DNA of 64,000 nt from NCBI GenBank assembly GCA_050633825.1, contig JBOEHG010000015.1, positions 1-64,000 of the forward strand, read 5' to 3'. Below, one piece after another: positions 17,595 to 27,030 of this stretch. The translations under genes were made by a program, and so were the position numbers. Position 1 is the stretch's first letter. Every line of letters starts with the position of its first letter. The notes under the pieces were generated by a model. That model saw only the letters and a program-made list of their open reading frames with translations. It had not been told where the DNA came from and ran no database searches. The DNA comes from CANLBN01 sp050633825 (GTDB lineage Bacteria > Pseudomonadota > Gammaproteobacteria > Pseudomonadales > Cellvibrionaceae).

Positions 17595-18572
17595 TTAAGC
17601 TTCTGCAACAAAGACACCGCGCATAGGGGCAGGGTGCCCCTCTACAGTTTGACTATTATCGTCCGGGTTTAAAAAATCTTGCAGTGATTGAAAAGTCATC
17701 CATTCAGTCGAGCGTTGCTCTTCTAATGTAGTAATGTTGTGATCAACCAAGCGCGGGTTTTTGAAGCCACACTTTTTTAACCAGCTCAGCAGCGTCGGTG
17801 CTGAAGGTATAAACCAGACATTACGCATCATTGCGTAACGGCCCTCTGGGACTAGGCACTCGCCTAATTTCCCATCAATAATTAATGTTTCCAATACCAG
17901 TTGGCCACCGGGCTTTAAGGTTGCTTTTAATTCCCTAATATGATCTATAGGAGATCGTCTATGGTAGAGCACACCCATGGAGAATGTGGTGTCAAACATG
18001 GCGAGGTTGCTGGGCAGGTGTTCAATGCCTATAGGTAAAATATCAGCAGGTATTTGTCCTAAATATTTTTTGAGCATTAAAAATTGTATGATAAATCTCG
18101 GTGATGGATCGATACCGATCACCTGTGCGGCGCCATCACCTAGCATTCTTAAGCAATGGTAGCCATTGCCGCAGCCAACATCTAAAACGGTTCTATTTTT
18201 TAGTGAACTTATATGTGAGCGTAATCGATCCCACTTCCAGTCTGAGCGCCATTCGGTATCAATATGAATATCGAATAGTGTGTAAGGACCTTTTCGCCAA
18301 GGTATTAAAGCTCTTAGAGATTGTTCGAGAGTGGCCCGTACTTCTTTATTGGCATCACTTTTTTGACCAATTGAAACTGACTGACTTAACTCAATGGTGC
18401 TGGGATGAATATCGGGGAGCTGCTGAAAGGCTTTTTTCCATGCGGGTAGGTCACCATAACGTTTTTCACATAAGCCATCATTAACCTGTTGTTCCAGTTC
18501 ATTAGCCCATTGATCTTGTTCTAAATCATGTAGGAATTGCTTCAGTGATTGATAGTGATCAAAAAAATTCAT
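17595..18572 (-). CDS. cmoB: tRNA U34 carboxymethyltransferase CmoB
   Basis: 325 residues, close to the 323 of E. coli CmoB. The enzyme transfers the carboxymethyl group of Cx-SAM to 5-hydroxyuridine at the tRNA wobble position to make cmo5U. Signature regions are WRKGPYTLFDIHIDTEWRSD, the SAM motif RTVLDVGCGNGYHCLRMLG, IGIDPSPRFIIQF and FDTTFSMGVLYHRRSP. It lies 15 bases downstream of cmoA, its pathway partner, in the usual order. Confidence 0.96.
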   Translation of the reverse strand: MNFFDHYQSLKQFLHDLEQDQWANELEQQVNDGLCEKRYGDLPAWKKAFQQLPDIHPSTIELSQSVSIGQKSDANKEVRATLEQSLRALIPWRKGPYTLFDIHIDTEWRSDWKWDRLRSHISSLKNRTVLDVGCGNGYHCLRMLGDGAAQVIGIDPSPRFIIQFLMLKKYLGQIPADILPIGIEHLPSNLAMFDTTFSMGVLYHRRSPIDHIRELKATLKPGGQLVLETLIIDGKLGECLVPEGRYAMMRNVWFIPSAPTLLSWLKKCGFKNPRLVDHNITTLEEQRSTEWMTFQSLQDFLNPDDNSQTVEGHPAPMRGVFVAEA

Positions 18573-18587
18573 AAGAATTATAGTTCT

Positions 18588-19325
18588 TTAAACTTTTATC
18601 GCGATAAATGAAGCAAAAGTAAAACACTGAAACCATACATCTGCACTTGTGAAACCAGCGCTCTTCATGCGGTTTTTATGTATTTTGATCGTTTCTGGTT
18701 GCAGCACATTTTCTAAAGCTGTTCGTTTTTGAGCAATTTCAAGACTGCTATAGCCATTAGTGCGTTTGAAATTATGATAAAGGTCCGTCATTAATTGTTG
18801 GTGCGGTTCATCTTCAAAAATAATTTTTTCTGATAGAAGCAGAATGCCGCCAGGGTTAAGTCCATCATATATATTTTGAATAATACTTTCACGTTGACTC
18901 GGATCGATAAACTGTAAGGTAAAATTCAAGACGACAATAGAAGCATTTTCAATATTGGTAGATTCTATGTTATTACACCGTAATTCGACGGGAGTTTCAT
19001 TGCTATCAGCATCAATAACTGACTGGCACTGTTTAATCATTGCCTTAGCGTTATCCACGCCAATAATCTTGCAATTAGCCGCTTTGATCCTATGGCGCAT
19101 GGCCAGCGTAGCAGCACCGAGTGAGCAACCGAGGTCATAACAATGACTATCTGCCTGAGCATAGCGTTCTGCCATATCACCAATCATGCTTAAAATGGTC
19201 ATATAACCCGGCACAGAGCGTTTAATCATATCTGGGAAAACACGCACAACCTGCTCATCAAAACTGAAGCGGTTGATTTCTGTCAGTGGGTTAGCGTAAA
19301 TGGAATCTGTGGGCTGGTCTGTCAT
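18588..19325 (-). CDS. cmoA: Carboxy-S-adenosyl-L-methionine synthase CmoA
   Basis: 245 residues. It converts SAM and prephenate to carboxy-SAM, the donor used by CmoB. Signature regions are FDEQVVRVFPDMIKRSVPGY, CYDLGCSLGAATLAMRHRI, VVLNFTLQFIDPSQRESI and LLSEKIIFED. ATG 19325 gives an N terminus of normal family length; an in-frame upstream start at 19346 would add seven residues. Forms an operon with cmoB. Confidence 0.96.
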   Translation of the reverse strand: MTDQPTDSIYANPLTEINRFSFDEQVVRVFPDMIKRSVPGYMTILSMIGDMAERYAQADSHCYDLGCSLGAATLAMRHRIKAANCKIIGVDNAKAMIKQCQSVIDADSNETPVELRCNNIESTNIENASIVVLNFTLQFIDPSQRESIIQNIYDGLNPGGILLLSEKIIFEDEPHQQLMTDLYHNFKRTNGYSSLEIAQKRTALENVLQPETIKIHKNRMKSAGFTSADVWFQCFTFASFIAIKV

Positions 19326-19477
19326 AAAATTGTCGGGTATTACCAATAATGGTCAATAATGGCGCGATTATATCGATGGGTAGCTATTATCACAATCCAA
19401 GTTGTACGCTAGGCGGCATATTAGTCAATATGGTCTATTCTAAAGTAAGTAAATTAACTATTTAAACTGCACGTCCT

Positions 19478-21118
19478 ATGTCTGCCAACCCTTTTGGAAC
19501 ACTGAATGTACTCGTCGTTGATGACTTCAACAGTTTCCGTATTACCCTTAATAAAATCATGTATGAACTGGGCTTTAAGAATGTCGATAGCGTCGGCACT
19601 GGAGAAGAGGCTTTGTCGCTATGTGAGAAGAACCACTATGACCTGATTTTATGTGACTACAATTTAGGGCAGGGTAAGAATGGCCAACAATTTTTAGAGG
19701 ATTTACGAGTCAGTAAACTATTAAAATCACAAGATATTTTTATTTTGCTATCGGCTGAGACAAGTCGTAATGTGGTTATGTCTGCTTATGATTGTGAGCC
19801 AGATGCTTACCTAACGAAACCCATTACAACGAAGGTAATACAGCAACGACTTAAGCGTTTATTGAATAAACGTAATGAAATGCTGAGTATTTATGAGAGC
19901 CTTGGAAAAAGTGATATTGCAGAGGCTATTCGCCTACTGAAACGGTCTGTTGATGAAAATTCACGTCATAGTATGGATTGTCAAAAATTACTAGGAGAAT
20001 TATACCTTCAGGAAAGCAGTTTTGATGAGGCTGAAGCAATTTATCGAACTGTTTTAGAAATGAGAGCTTTAGATTGGGCGCAAGTTGGTTTAGCAAAGGT
20101 GAAAGTGGCTAAAGGTGAACCCGAAAAAGCGGTTCAATGGCTCAATGATATTATTGAAGAAAACCCTAGCTGTATGAAAGCCTATGATGCTTTGAGTAGT
20201 GCGTTGGAAGCAACAAATGATAGAGATGCTTTGCAACAAAATTTAGAAAAAGCGGTTGAAATATCACCCATGTCAATTGGTCGACAGGTATCACTAGCGA
20301 AAACAGCCTTAGAAAATGGCGATGCAGAGGTTGCAGCAAAAGCATTTAGAAAGACGGTTAAGCATGGTGCGAACTCTTGTCATGACACGGTTGAGAATCA
20401 ATTAAATTATGCAAAAGCTGTTGCTCGTTTTTATGATAATGATGCACTTAAAGCGGGTGAAATGGCAAAAGAAGCTATAAAGATATTAAATGAATTAGAA
20501 GAAAAACAAGTTATTGATCCTGAGCTTCAAACCCAATCAAAATTGCTAGGTAGCCAATTGTGGGCGATAAAAGGCGATAATAAAAAATCAAAAGAAATAC
20601 TTGATATCGTGGCTGATTCTTTAGAAGATCAAGTGTCTGTTGATATCGATATAGAAATTGAAATGGTCAATACTTTGATTTCAAACAATGAGTTTGATAG
20701 GTCTCAGTTACAACTAAAAAGAATGATAGAAAAATATAAAAATGATGAGGCAGCTCTAGAAAAAATTGACCCCTTGTTATCTGAGCCTGTTAGTGAAAAA
20801 GGAAAGAAAATTTTAGCAAAAGTCAATAAGAAAGGTATAGAGGCCTATAAAGCTGCTGAATATGATGTGGCCATTAATTATTTTATTAAAGTTGAAAAAC
20901 GCTATCCTCGCTATTTAGGAATAAAGCTTAATTTAGCCCAAGCAATTATCAGCCAATTGCGTCAGAATGGGATAGATGAAGCCAGTATTTCTCGTTGTGT
21001 CACAATATTTGATGTTGTTAGCCGTTACATTACTGCTGACAATGCACAGTTTAAACGTTATCGCCAGTTACAAGATATGTTGCGTGCTATAACCTCGCCA
21101 ACACAGGAGCAATCATAA
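19478..21118 (+). CDS. Response regulator with C-terminal TPR domain
   Basis: 546 residues. The receiver domain (about 8-130) has the acidic pair VVDDFNSF, the phospho-acceptor Asp in LILCDYNLGQGKNG, the switch Ser in LLSAETS and the conserved Lys in AYLTKPIT. The remaining 400 residues are helical repeats with TPR-like spacing (LYLQESSFDEAEAIYRTVL; GEPEKAVQWLNDIIEENPSC; YDVAINYFIKVEKRYPRYL). There is no DNA-binding or enzymatic output domain, so it probably acts through protein-protein contacts. The stop overlaps the start of a histidine kinase gene by one base (TAATG), which implies a cognate pair. Confidence 0.9.
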   Translation: MSANPFGTLNVLVVDDFNSFRITLNKIMYELGFKNVDSVGTGEEALSLCEKNHYDLILCDYNLGQGKNGQQFLEDLRVSKLLKSQDIFILLSAETSRNVVMSAYDCEPDAYLTKPITTKVIQQRLKRLLNKRNEMLSIYESLGKSDIAEAIRLLKRSVDENSRHSMDCQKLLGELYLQESSFDEAEAIYRTVLEMRALDWAQVGLAKVKVAKGEPEKAVQWLNDIIEENPSCMKAYDALSSALEATNDRDALQQNLEKAVEISPMSIGRQVSLAKTALENGDAEVAAKAFRKTVKHGANSCHDTVENQLNYAKAVARFYDNDALKAGEMAKEAIKILNELEEKQVIDPELQTQSKLLGSQLWAIKGDNKKSKEILDIVADSLEDQVSVDIDIEIEMVNTLISNNEFDRSQLQLKRMIEKYKNDEAALEKIDPLLSEPVSEKGKKILAKVNKKGIEAYKAAEYDVAINYFIKVEKRYPRYLGIKLNLAQAIISQLRQNGIDEASISRCVTIFDVVSRYITADNAQFKRYRQLQDMLRAITSPTQEQS

Positions 21119-21867
21119 TGTCCAGTTTGTCATCTGGTGAAAACCTTAATAGGGAATCTAAATCCTTGCATAGTCATCCTACGGATGAAGAACATCAATT
21201 AGATTTTTCTATGGTGCTTGCGTCGAGTGTTCATGATATGAAAAACTCGTTAGGTATGTTGCTCACGTCTTTAGAAGAAGTTATAGATCACGCGCCGCCT
21301 CAAGATAATGCGCAAAAAAAACATTTTTCAATATTACAATATGAAGCGTCAAGAATTAATTCAGAATTAATTCAATTGCTTAGTATTTATCGTTTGCAAC
21401 AGAAAAATTTACCCTTTAATTTGGATGAAAACTACATTTCAGATACCTTTGAAGATCAGGTTGCACGAAACGATGTGTTATTTAGGACAAAAAACATTGA
21501 ATTATCAATTGATTGTGATGAAGATTTGGCATGGTTTTATGATAATGAACTGCTTGGAAACGTCATTCATAACGTACTGATTAACGCGGCACGCTATGCT
21601 AAATCTCGTATTAATCTCTCGGCAAATATTGAGGGTGAGTTGTTGGTGGTAAAAATAGAAGATGATGGGGATGGTTTCCCAGAATTTATGATTAATGCAG
21701 CTTCTATAAAAGGTGATAGTCGTAGTGCCACTGATAGTACTCAACTTGGGTTATTCTTTGCTAGTCGTATTGCCAATTTCCATAAAAAGAATGACCACCG
21801 AGGCCAAATAGAACTTTCTAATGGTGGTAGCCTTAATGGTGGTGTCTTTAGTATTTACCTCCCTTGA
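21118..21867 (+). CDS. Soluble sensor histidine kinase
   Basis: 249 residues, no transmembrane helix and no recognisable sensor domain. The H box is ASSVHDMKNSLGMLLTSLEE with His39. The HATPase_c domain has the N box NVIHNVLINAARYAKS, the G1 box EDDGDGFPEFMI and the G2 box QLGLFFASRIANFH. It is translationally coupled to the TPR response regulator. Input must come through the short N terminus or through partner proteins. It may alternatively act mainly as a phosphatase; the sequence does not decide this. Confidence 0.9.
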   Translation: MSSLSSGENLNRESKSLHSHPTDEEHQLDFSMVLASSVHDMKNSLGMLLTSLEEVIDHAPPQDNAQKKHFSILQYEASRINSELIQLLSIYRLQQKNLPFNLDENYISDTFEDQVARNDVLFRTKNIELSIDCDEDLAWFYDNELLGNVIHNVLINAARYAKSRINLSANIEGELLVVKIEDDGDGFPEFMINAASIKGDSRSATDSTQLGLFFASRIANFHKKNDHRGQIELSNGGSLNGGVFSIYLP

Positions 21868-21890
21868 TTTTTAAATTTTCCTTTCTTTTC

Positions 21891-22532
21891 CTAATTGATT
21901 TTGGTGAATGCTACTTTTACCCCAAAGGCAATGAGTAAGGTGCCAATGCATTTTTCGATAATGCTTTTGCACTGATTGAACTTCTCTAGCAATATTGGAT
22001 GGCTTAGAAATAGAGAAACAAAGCCGAACCACGCCAAATGGGCCATTGAAATTATGGCGCCATACACTAATTGAATAATAAGTGGTGTGTCTGGTTTGAT
22101 CACTTGGGTAAAAATGCTAAGAAAAAAGATGGTTGTTTTTGGATTTAGCGCATTACAAATAAAACCAATCTTAAACGCTGAAAAGTTTGAAAGATTGGCT
22201 TCTTTTTTTTCATCCGCTGTTGTTGCTAAAGGTCTGGATTTAAATGTTTTCCAACCAATATAGATCAAATAGGCTGCGCCTAAATATTTAAGGATGGAAA
22301 ATAGAACAATAGAGTTGGATATAATAATAGCTAAGCCAGCAATGGAGTAGGCTACATGAATCCAGATTGCTAGACTAATTCCTAAAGAGGAAAATAAACC
22401 AGCAGAACGACTATAGAAAATACTATTCCGACTCACCATAACAAAGTCAGCTCCCGGGCTAATAGCCATAAAAATAGCAATGATGGTTACTGATAGTAAT
22501 TCTGGAATATAAGCCGCTAATTCAAAACCCAT
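21891..22532 (-). CDS. LysE/RhtB-family amino acid exporter
   Basis: 213 residues with six hydrophobic helices. The family signature SPGADFVMVSRNSIFYSRSA lies near residue 25, and GAAYLIYIGWKTFKS near 85. It is followed by FKIGFICNALNPKTTIFFLS, the second conserved Asn-Pro-Lys region. Members export lysine, homoserine, threonine or related amino acids; the substrate cannot be predicted here. Converges with the histidine kinase gene. Confidence 0.9.
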   Translation of the reverse strand: MGFELAAYIPELLSVTIIAIFMAISPGADFVMVSRNSIFYSRSAGLFSSLGISLAIWIHVAYSIAGLAIIISNSIVLFSILKYLGAAYLIYIGWKTFKSRPLATTADEKKEANLSNFSAFKIGFICNALNPKTTIFFLSIFTQVIKPDTPLIIQLVYGAIISMAHLAWFGFVSLFLSHPILLEKFNQCKSIIEKCIGTLLIAFGVKVAFTKIN

Positions 22533-22552
22533 AATACTTCCTTTTGTTGACG

Positions 22553-25483
22553 TTATATCTTAATAATATCGAAGGATAATCTTTTCACTTCATCTTCGCC
22601 ATGTGCACCAGTAACAACAGCAGAAGATGCTTTTTCTGGTGTTAGATACTGTTCTGCCACTCGCCTTAAATCATCGGCTGTAACCTGAGTGATTTGCTCG
22701 CGATATTTTTCTCGTTTTTCTTGAGTACGGCCACTTAGTTGAGCATGAAATTCTTGCTTAGCCTCACCTGCAGGTGAGCCGGGTTTATCAAGCGAACCAA
22801 TAATACCTAGGATAGATTCTTCAATACTTTGCTCGCTTATTGATTGTTCAAATAACCATTCTAATGAACGGTCAAAATCTAACAGTGTTTCGCTCATGCG
22901 AGGGTCGCGGTACGAGTAAAATCTAAAAGTACCTGCGCTGCTATCTTGACTGGCTCCACCGCCATAGGCGCCGCCTTGTTCTCTAATGGCTCTATGGAGA
23001 TAACCATTACGAAGGACGCCACCTAATACACTTAAGGGTGCAGCATCAGCGTGCCCCATTGCAACGGTCGGGTAAGCTTTTGCGCAAAAATGAACTTGAG
23101 AATTTGCTATCCAAGCTTGTTGAATCGGTGAATATGCCTTTTGCTCGGGTAAAAAAGTTGAGTTAATGGGGGCTTGCTGTAATTGTGCGCTCCAGCTATT
23201 TTCAATAGTACTTAAATACCCTTCCATGTTTTCGCTTTCACACACAGCCAACCAGTGTTTGTTTGTTGTAAGTAGCTGTTGGTGTAGCTGCTCTAATGTT
23301 TGTTGCAATACCTGATGTTGCCCTTCTGCTAATTGTTTTTCAAGTTTCTTGATTCTTTGTACCGCACCAAGCCCTATCAATTCATGAATCAGTTTCGTTG
23401 TTGGATTACAGGCCGAACTGGCAACCTGCATCGCCAGAACATGACCGCTTCCCGTAATACTTTGTTCTCGCCCAATCCGTGCTTGAGTAATGAGTTCTTG
23501 TATACGCTCTGATTCATTAAAGCGTGCTGAGGAAAAAGTGTCCTGCATTAAATCACTCATTGATTTTTGATTACGGTTGAGTGCTTTAGCGCTTAATGTC
23601 GTGTAAGCCAGTAATTTTTGTGGATCATCAGTATGGTTACGTAAACTGTAAAAACTGTTAATAGAGCCCACGACCTGTGATTGTCGCTGTTGAATAGAAA
23701 GATAATCTATATCACCCAAACCTACTTCAGTTAAACACAAGGTATACCAAGGTAATGCTTCTAATAGATTTTTATCTAATTGGGGTAGAGGACAAATAAT
23801 TTGCTGATAACTTAAACCATTTGTGCCTGCACTGTAAGAATGTAAAGGGTAGTGCCCAAGTGTTTTTTGTTTTCCTTGAGGGTATTTACTCTCTTTAGGG
23901 ATGTCATTCAGACCTACTTTAGGTAAAACACTATCGTCATCTTCTTGTTGTTGGCGTTGATCAAGGTCTTTTGCTTGTTTAATAATAGCGTTCTTTTCAT
24001 CATCGCTAAGCGAGGCTTTAATTTCAGCCAATTGCGCTTCTTCTGCTTGCACTTGGCGTTCATGAAAACCACTGTCAGGGCGCAGTGTGAGCGTAACTCT
24101 ATGTTGGTTATCTAACAGTAAGCGTTTAATTAAAGTAGAAATATAATCCGGCTTGCTAATATCTTGTCGTAACTCTTCAAGTGTATTTTCAAGATCAAGA
24201 AACGCTAATACGTCACCTCTATGAGTTGCAGCACTTAGCCCGTTTAAAATAAGTTGTAAGCCGTAAGGATAACCATCACCGCCTATTTCTCGTTGGCGCA
24301 ATTCAAGTTGATGCAGAGATGCTTCAACTTGTTCTTGAGGAAGGCCGTCCTTAACAATAGTTTCTAATACACGGGTTATTTCTGTTTCTAGCGCATAGGT
24401 ATGCTGTACTTGTGTATCCGCCAATCCACACATAAATAACATTTCATATTGTGAATCATCCATGCCACATAAAGGCGAAGGTGAAGCCCCCAATTCTGTC
24501 GTTTCCAGTAAATGTTGAAGAGGGGAGGCGCTGTTATCGAATAATAAGCTGGATAATAAATTAACTTCGAGATTGTCTTTTAGGTTAATGCTGGGGCCCA
24601 ATAACCATGCAACAACAATATGTGCCTTATTTTCAATATCTTCATTAGCCTCAGGTTGGTAAGGGTAGGCCTCTTCAACACGTATAGATGCGTTGTAGCG
24701 TTTTTCGGGAGCCACACTAATATTTTTATCAAGCTTATCAAAGCGATGCAGTACTTGCTGCTCAAACTTAAGCTGATGCTCTTCCGCCGCAATATTACCG
24801 AAGGTCATAAAAATAGCATTACTTGGGTGGTAATGAGTGTGGTAAAACTCTTTTAGCTGTTCATAACTTAAGTCAGGAATCGCTTGTGGGTCACCACCAC
24901 TATTGTGATGATAGGTTGTTGTGGGGTATAAATATTTACTGAGTGTTTGCCATAGCTGTGAGGTGATAGAGCTCATCGCACCTTTCATCTCATTATAAAC
25001 AACCCCTTTATAAACAAGAGGGCTGTTTGGATTTCCCTCTTCAGCAAAGTCCAGCCGATGTCCTTCTTGGGCAAAGTCCAAAGGGTCTAAACGAGAGAAA
25101 AATACAGCGTCCAGATACACATCTAATAAGTTATCAAAATCTTTTCTGTTTTGGCTCGCAAAAGGGTAAGCCGTCCAGTCTGAGCTGGTAAAAGCATTCA
25201 TAAAGGTATTCAGGGAACGGCGAATCATCATAAAGAAGGGGTCGCGCACAGGGTATTTTTCACTGCCGCAGAGTGCTGTATGTTCCAGAATATGAGCCAC
25301 ACCTCTTGAATCTTCGGGTACGGTCCTTAAGGCCACTAAGAAGACATTCTCATCGTTATCTGCTTCTATATGAATATGTTGAGCACCGGTATTACGATGT
25401 TGGTATTCATGTACCGTAATATTGAGAGAAGTTAAGGTTTCGCTACGGATATGCTCAAAGCTGGTATGAGATGATATTTTCAT
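22553..25483 (-). CDS. PreP-like M16C metallopeptidase (insulinase family)
   Basis: 976 residues. The inverted zinc motif HILEHTALCGSEKYPVRDPF (HxxEH) sits near residue 55, with the distal Glu in the following helices (YNEMKGAMSS near residue 160). The length and the DPFFMMIRRSLNTFMNAFT stretch are those of the presequence protease (PreP/Cym1) subfamily with four M16 domains enclosing a chamber. Such enzymes degrade unstructured peptides. No signal peptide is visible, so cytoplasmic in this organism. The C-terminal half has GGAYGGGASQDSSAGTFRFY, the substrate-binding loop of the inactive half. It lies 20 bases downstream-reading from the LysE gene, same strand. Confidence 0.93.
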   Translation of the reverse strand: MKISSHTSFEHIRSETLTSLNITVHEYQHRNTGAQHIHIEADNDENVFLVALRTVPEDSRGVAHILEHTALCGSEKYPVRDPFFMMIRRSLNTFMNAFTSSDWTAYPFASQNRKDFDNLLDVYLDAVFFSRLDPLDFAQEGHRLDFAEEGNPNSPLVYKGVVYNEMKGAMSSITSQLWQTLSKYLYPTTTYHHNSGGDPQAIPDLSYEQLKEFYHTHYHPSNAIFMTFGNIAAEEHQLKFEQQVLHRFDKLDKNISVAPEKRYNASIRVEEAYPYQPEANEDIENKAHIVVAWLLGPSINLKDNLEVNLLSSLLFDNSASPLQHLLETTELGASPSPLCGMDDSQYEMLFMCGLADTQVQHTYALETEITRVLETIVKDGLPQEQVEASLHQLELRQREIGGDGYPYGLQLILNGLSAATHRGDVLAFLDLENTLEELRQDISKPDYISTLIKRLLLDNQHRVTLTLRPDSGFHERQVQAEEAQLAEIKASLSDDEKNAIIKQAKDLDQRQQQEDDDSVLPKVGLNDIPKESKYPQGKQKTLGHYPLHSYSAGTNGLSYQQIICPLPQLDKNLLEALPWYTLCLTEVGLGDIDYLSIQQRQSQVVGSINSFYSLRNHTDDPQKLLAYTTLSAKALNRNQKSMSDLMQDTFSSARFNESERIQELITQARIGREQSITGSGHVLAMQVASSACNPTTKLIHELIGLGAVQRIKKLEKQLAEGQHQVLQQTLEQLHQQLLTTNKHWLAVCESENMEGYLSTIENSWSAQLQQAPINSTFLPEQKAYSPIQQAWIANSQVHFCAKAYPTVAMGHADAAPLSVLGGVLRNGYLHRAIREQGGAYGGGASQDSSAGTFRFYSYRDPRMSETLLDFDRSLEWLFEQSISEQSIEESILGIIGSLDKPGSPAGEAKQEFHAQLSGRTQEKREKYREQITQVTADDLRRVAEQYLTPEKASSAVVTGAHGEDEVKRLSFDIIKI

Positions 25484-25669
25484 AGAACTCGTCTAAAAAG
25501 AATGGATGGTAATGTTAGTTATCGATATTACATAGTGCATATAATATTGATGGCCATTAGGCACTATTTTTATCAGTAAGTTTAACTGATTTTATACACT
25601 TTGTAGGCTTAAGTTGATAATTAATAATAGGGGCGTTAGTCTTATTCTCTTTTAGGGTGATTATTTATT

Positions 25670-26380
25670 ATGCAAGAAGCGGATTGGTCCAATATTGGTT
25701 GGTATAATATTGCAGCATTTGGCTGGTTTATTTTCTTGTGGTTGGGCTATGCTCGATTTGCACGTTATCAAGCCAAGCGTTCCAATAAAAACCTCTCATC
25801 GGTAATGAATCATTTACGTAAGCAATGGATGAATCAGCTGATCAAGCGTGATATGCGTATCCCTGATGCAGCGCTTATTGCAAACTTGGAGCGCAATGTT
25901 ACTTTCTTGGCATCGTCCAGTATTCTTGTGCTTGCCGGTCTATTAACTGCTTTAGCCTCCACGGATAAAATTCAGGCAGTACTAGTGGATGTCCCTTTCC
26001 ATATGGGGAGTACGTCTTTCTTACTGCATATTAAGTTTTTTGTACTGATTTTAATCTATGCCTACGCCTTTTTTACCTTTAGCTGGTCCATGCGCCAGTA
26101 TGGTTTTGCGACAGTTGTTATTGGTGCTGCACCCTTAAAAGAAGAGGTTGAAGAAGACCCGGATTGCGCGAAAGATTTTATTCGAGCCAGCGCCAAGGTG
26201 ATTGATATGGCCGCACATACTTATAATTATGGCTTAAGAGCCTATTACTTTTCTCTCTCTGTATTGGCGTGGTTTATTAACGTGTGGTTCTTTGTTGCCG
26301 CAAGTACATTGGTTGTCATCGTATTGTATTTACGTGAATTCCATTCCCGGCCTTTAAGGGAATTAAGGTTACTGCAATAA
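25670..26380 (+). CDS. DUF599 family membrane protein
   Basis: 236 residues with about five helices. It has the DUF599 signatures: YARFARYQAKR near the N terminus, NLERNVTFLASSSILVLAGL, and FSWSMRQYGFATVVIGAAP. The family has no known function. ATG 25670 is preceded by an AT-rich leader. It converges with the NAD(P)-binding oxidoreductase gene, eight bases apart. Confidence 0.88.
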   Translation: MQEADWSNIGWYNIAAFGWFIFLWLGYARFARYQAKRSNKNLSSVMNHLRKQWMNQLIKRDMRIPDAALIANLERNVTFLASSSILVLAGLLTALASTDKIQAVLVDVPFHMGSTSFLLHIKFFVLILIYAYAFFTFSWSMRQYGFATVVIGAAPLKEEVEEDPDCAKDFIRASAKVIDMAAHTYNYGLRAYYFSLSVLAWFINVWFFVAASTLVVIVLYLREFHSRPLRELRLLQ

Positions 26381-26388
26381 GCGTTATT

Positions 26389-27030
26389 TCAATAAGCTAC
26401 AGTAAACGCACTATTCTTGTGATGGGGTGACTCTGCTTCATCCATTATTGCGCTAGCGAAATCTTCCATCGATATATGCGAATGACCTTCTTGGTCTGTA
26501 AGCAAAGTATCTGTACCAACGCGATAATGCCCAGTTTTTATCCCCGGTACTAACATTGCTGGCGGAGAAATATAGGTCCAGTCCGCTTCTTTTTCGGCTA
26601 AACAAACCTCATACTGGGCTTGACAGGCACGGGCAATAGGAATGATCTCTTCTGGTAAAAAGCCCGGAGAAGTCAGAACGGTTTCGTTACTTTCTTTATT
26701 TAGCTTTAAGCGTGCTGCACCACCAACAATTAATACTCGTGTATTGAGATTGGCCGCAGCCTTTAAAACTGCTTGAGTTGATAATACTAGAGTTTCTTCT
26801 TCTCCAGCACTTGGGCGAATTGCACTGATAATTAAATCGCTATTATCAATGTTGTCGTTAAACATAGATATATTATTAATATTCGCTTCTATTTTCTTTA
26901 CCGTTTGAGGCAATTGCTGTAACGACTTTTTGGTACGCGTAACAGCGGTGACTGTGTGCCCTCGGTTGAGCGCTTCTTTTACTGTACGACGGCCAACATC
27001 TCCGGACCCGCCAATAATAATAACCTTCAT
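26389..27030 (-). CDS. NAD(P)-binding oxidoreductase (atypical SDR)
   Basis: 213 residues with the Rossmann motif IIIGGSGDVGRRTVKEAL at the start and the NAD(P)H-binding (PF13460) pattern: VTAVTRTKKSLQQLP, LIISAIRP, RVLIVGGAA and YTWISPP-like YTYISPP. The catalytic Tyr-xxx-Lys of classical SDRs is absent, as in NmrA-like proteins. The gene overlaps the EamA transporter by four bases and is part of its operon, facing away from the MarR regulator. Substrate unknown. Confidence 0.85.
   Translation of the reverse strand: MKVIIIGGSGDVGRRTVKEALNRGHTVTAVTRTKKSLQQLPQTVKKIEANINNISMFNDNIDNSDLIISAIRPSAGEEETLVLSTQAVLKAAANLNTRVLIVGGAARLKLNKESNETVLTSPGFLPEEIIPIARACQAQYEVCLAEKEADWTYISPPAMLVPGIKTGHYRVGTDTLLTDQEGHSHISMEDFASAIMDEAESPHHKNSAFTVAY

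Noticed and set aside
24620..24856. Hydrophobic open frame on the plus strand inside the M16C protease gene
   Set aside because: Shadow of the protease gene; its hydrophobicity comes from reading the complementary frame.
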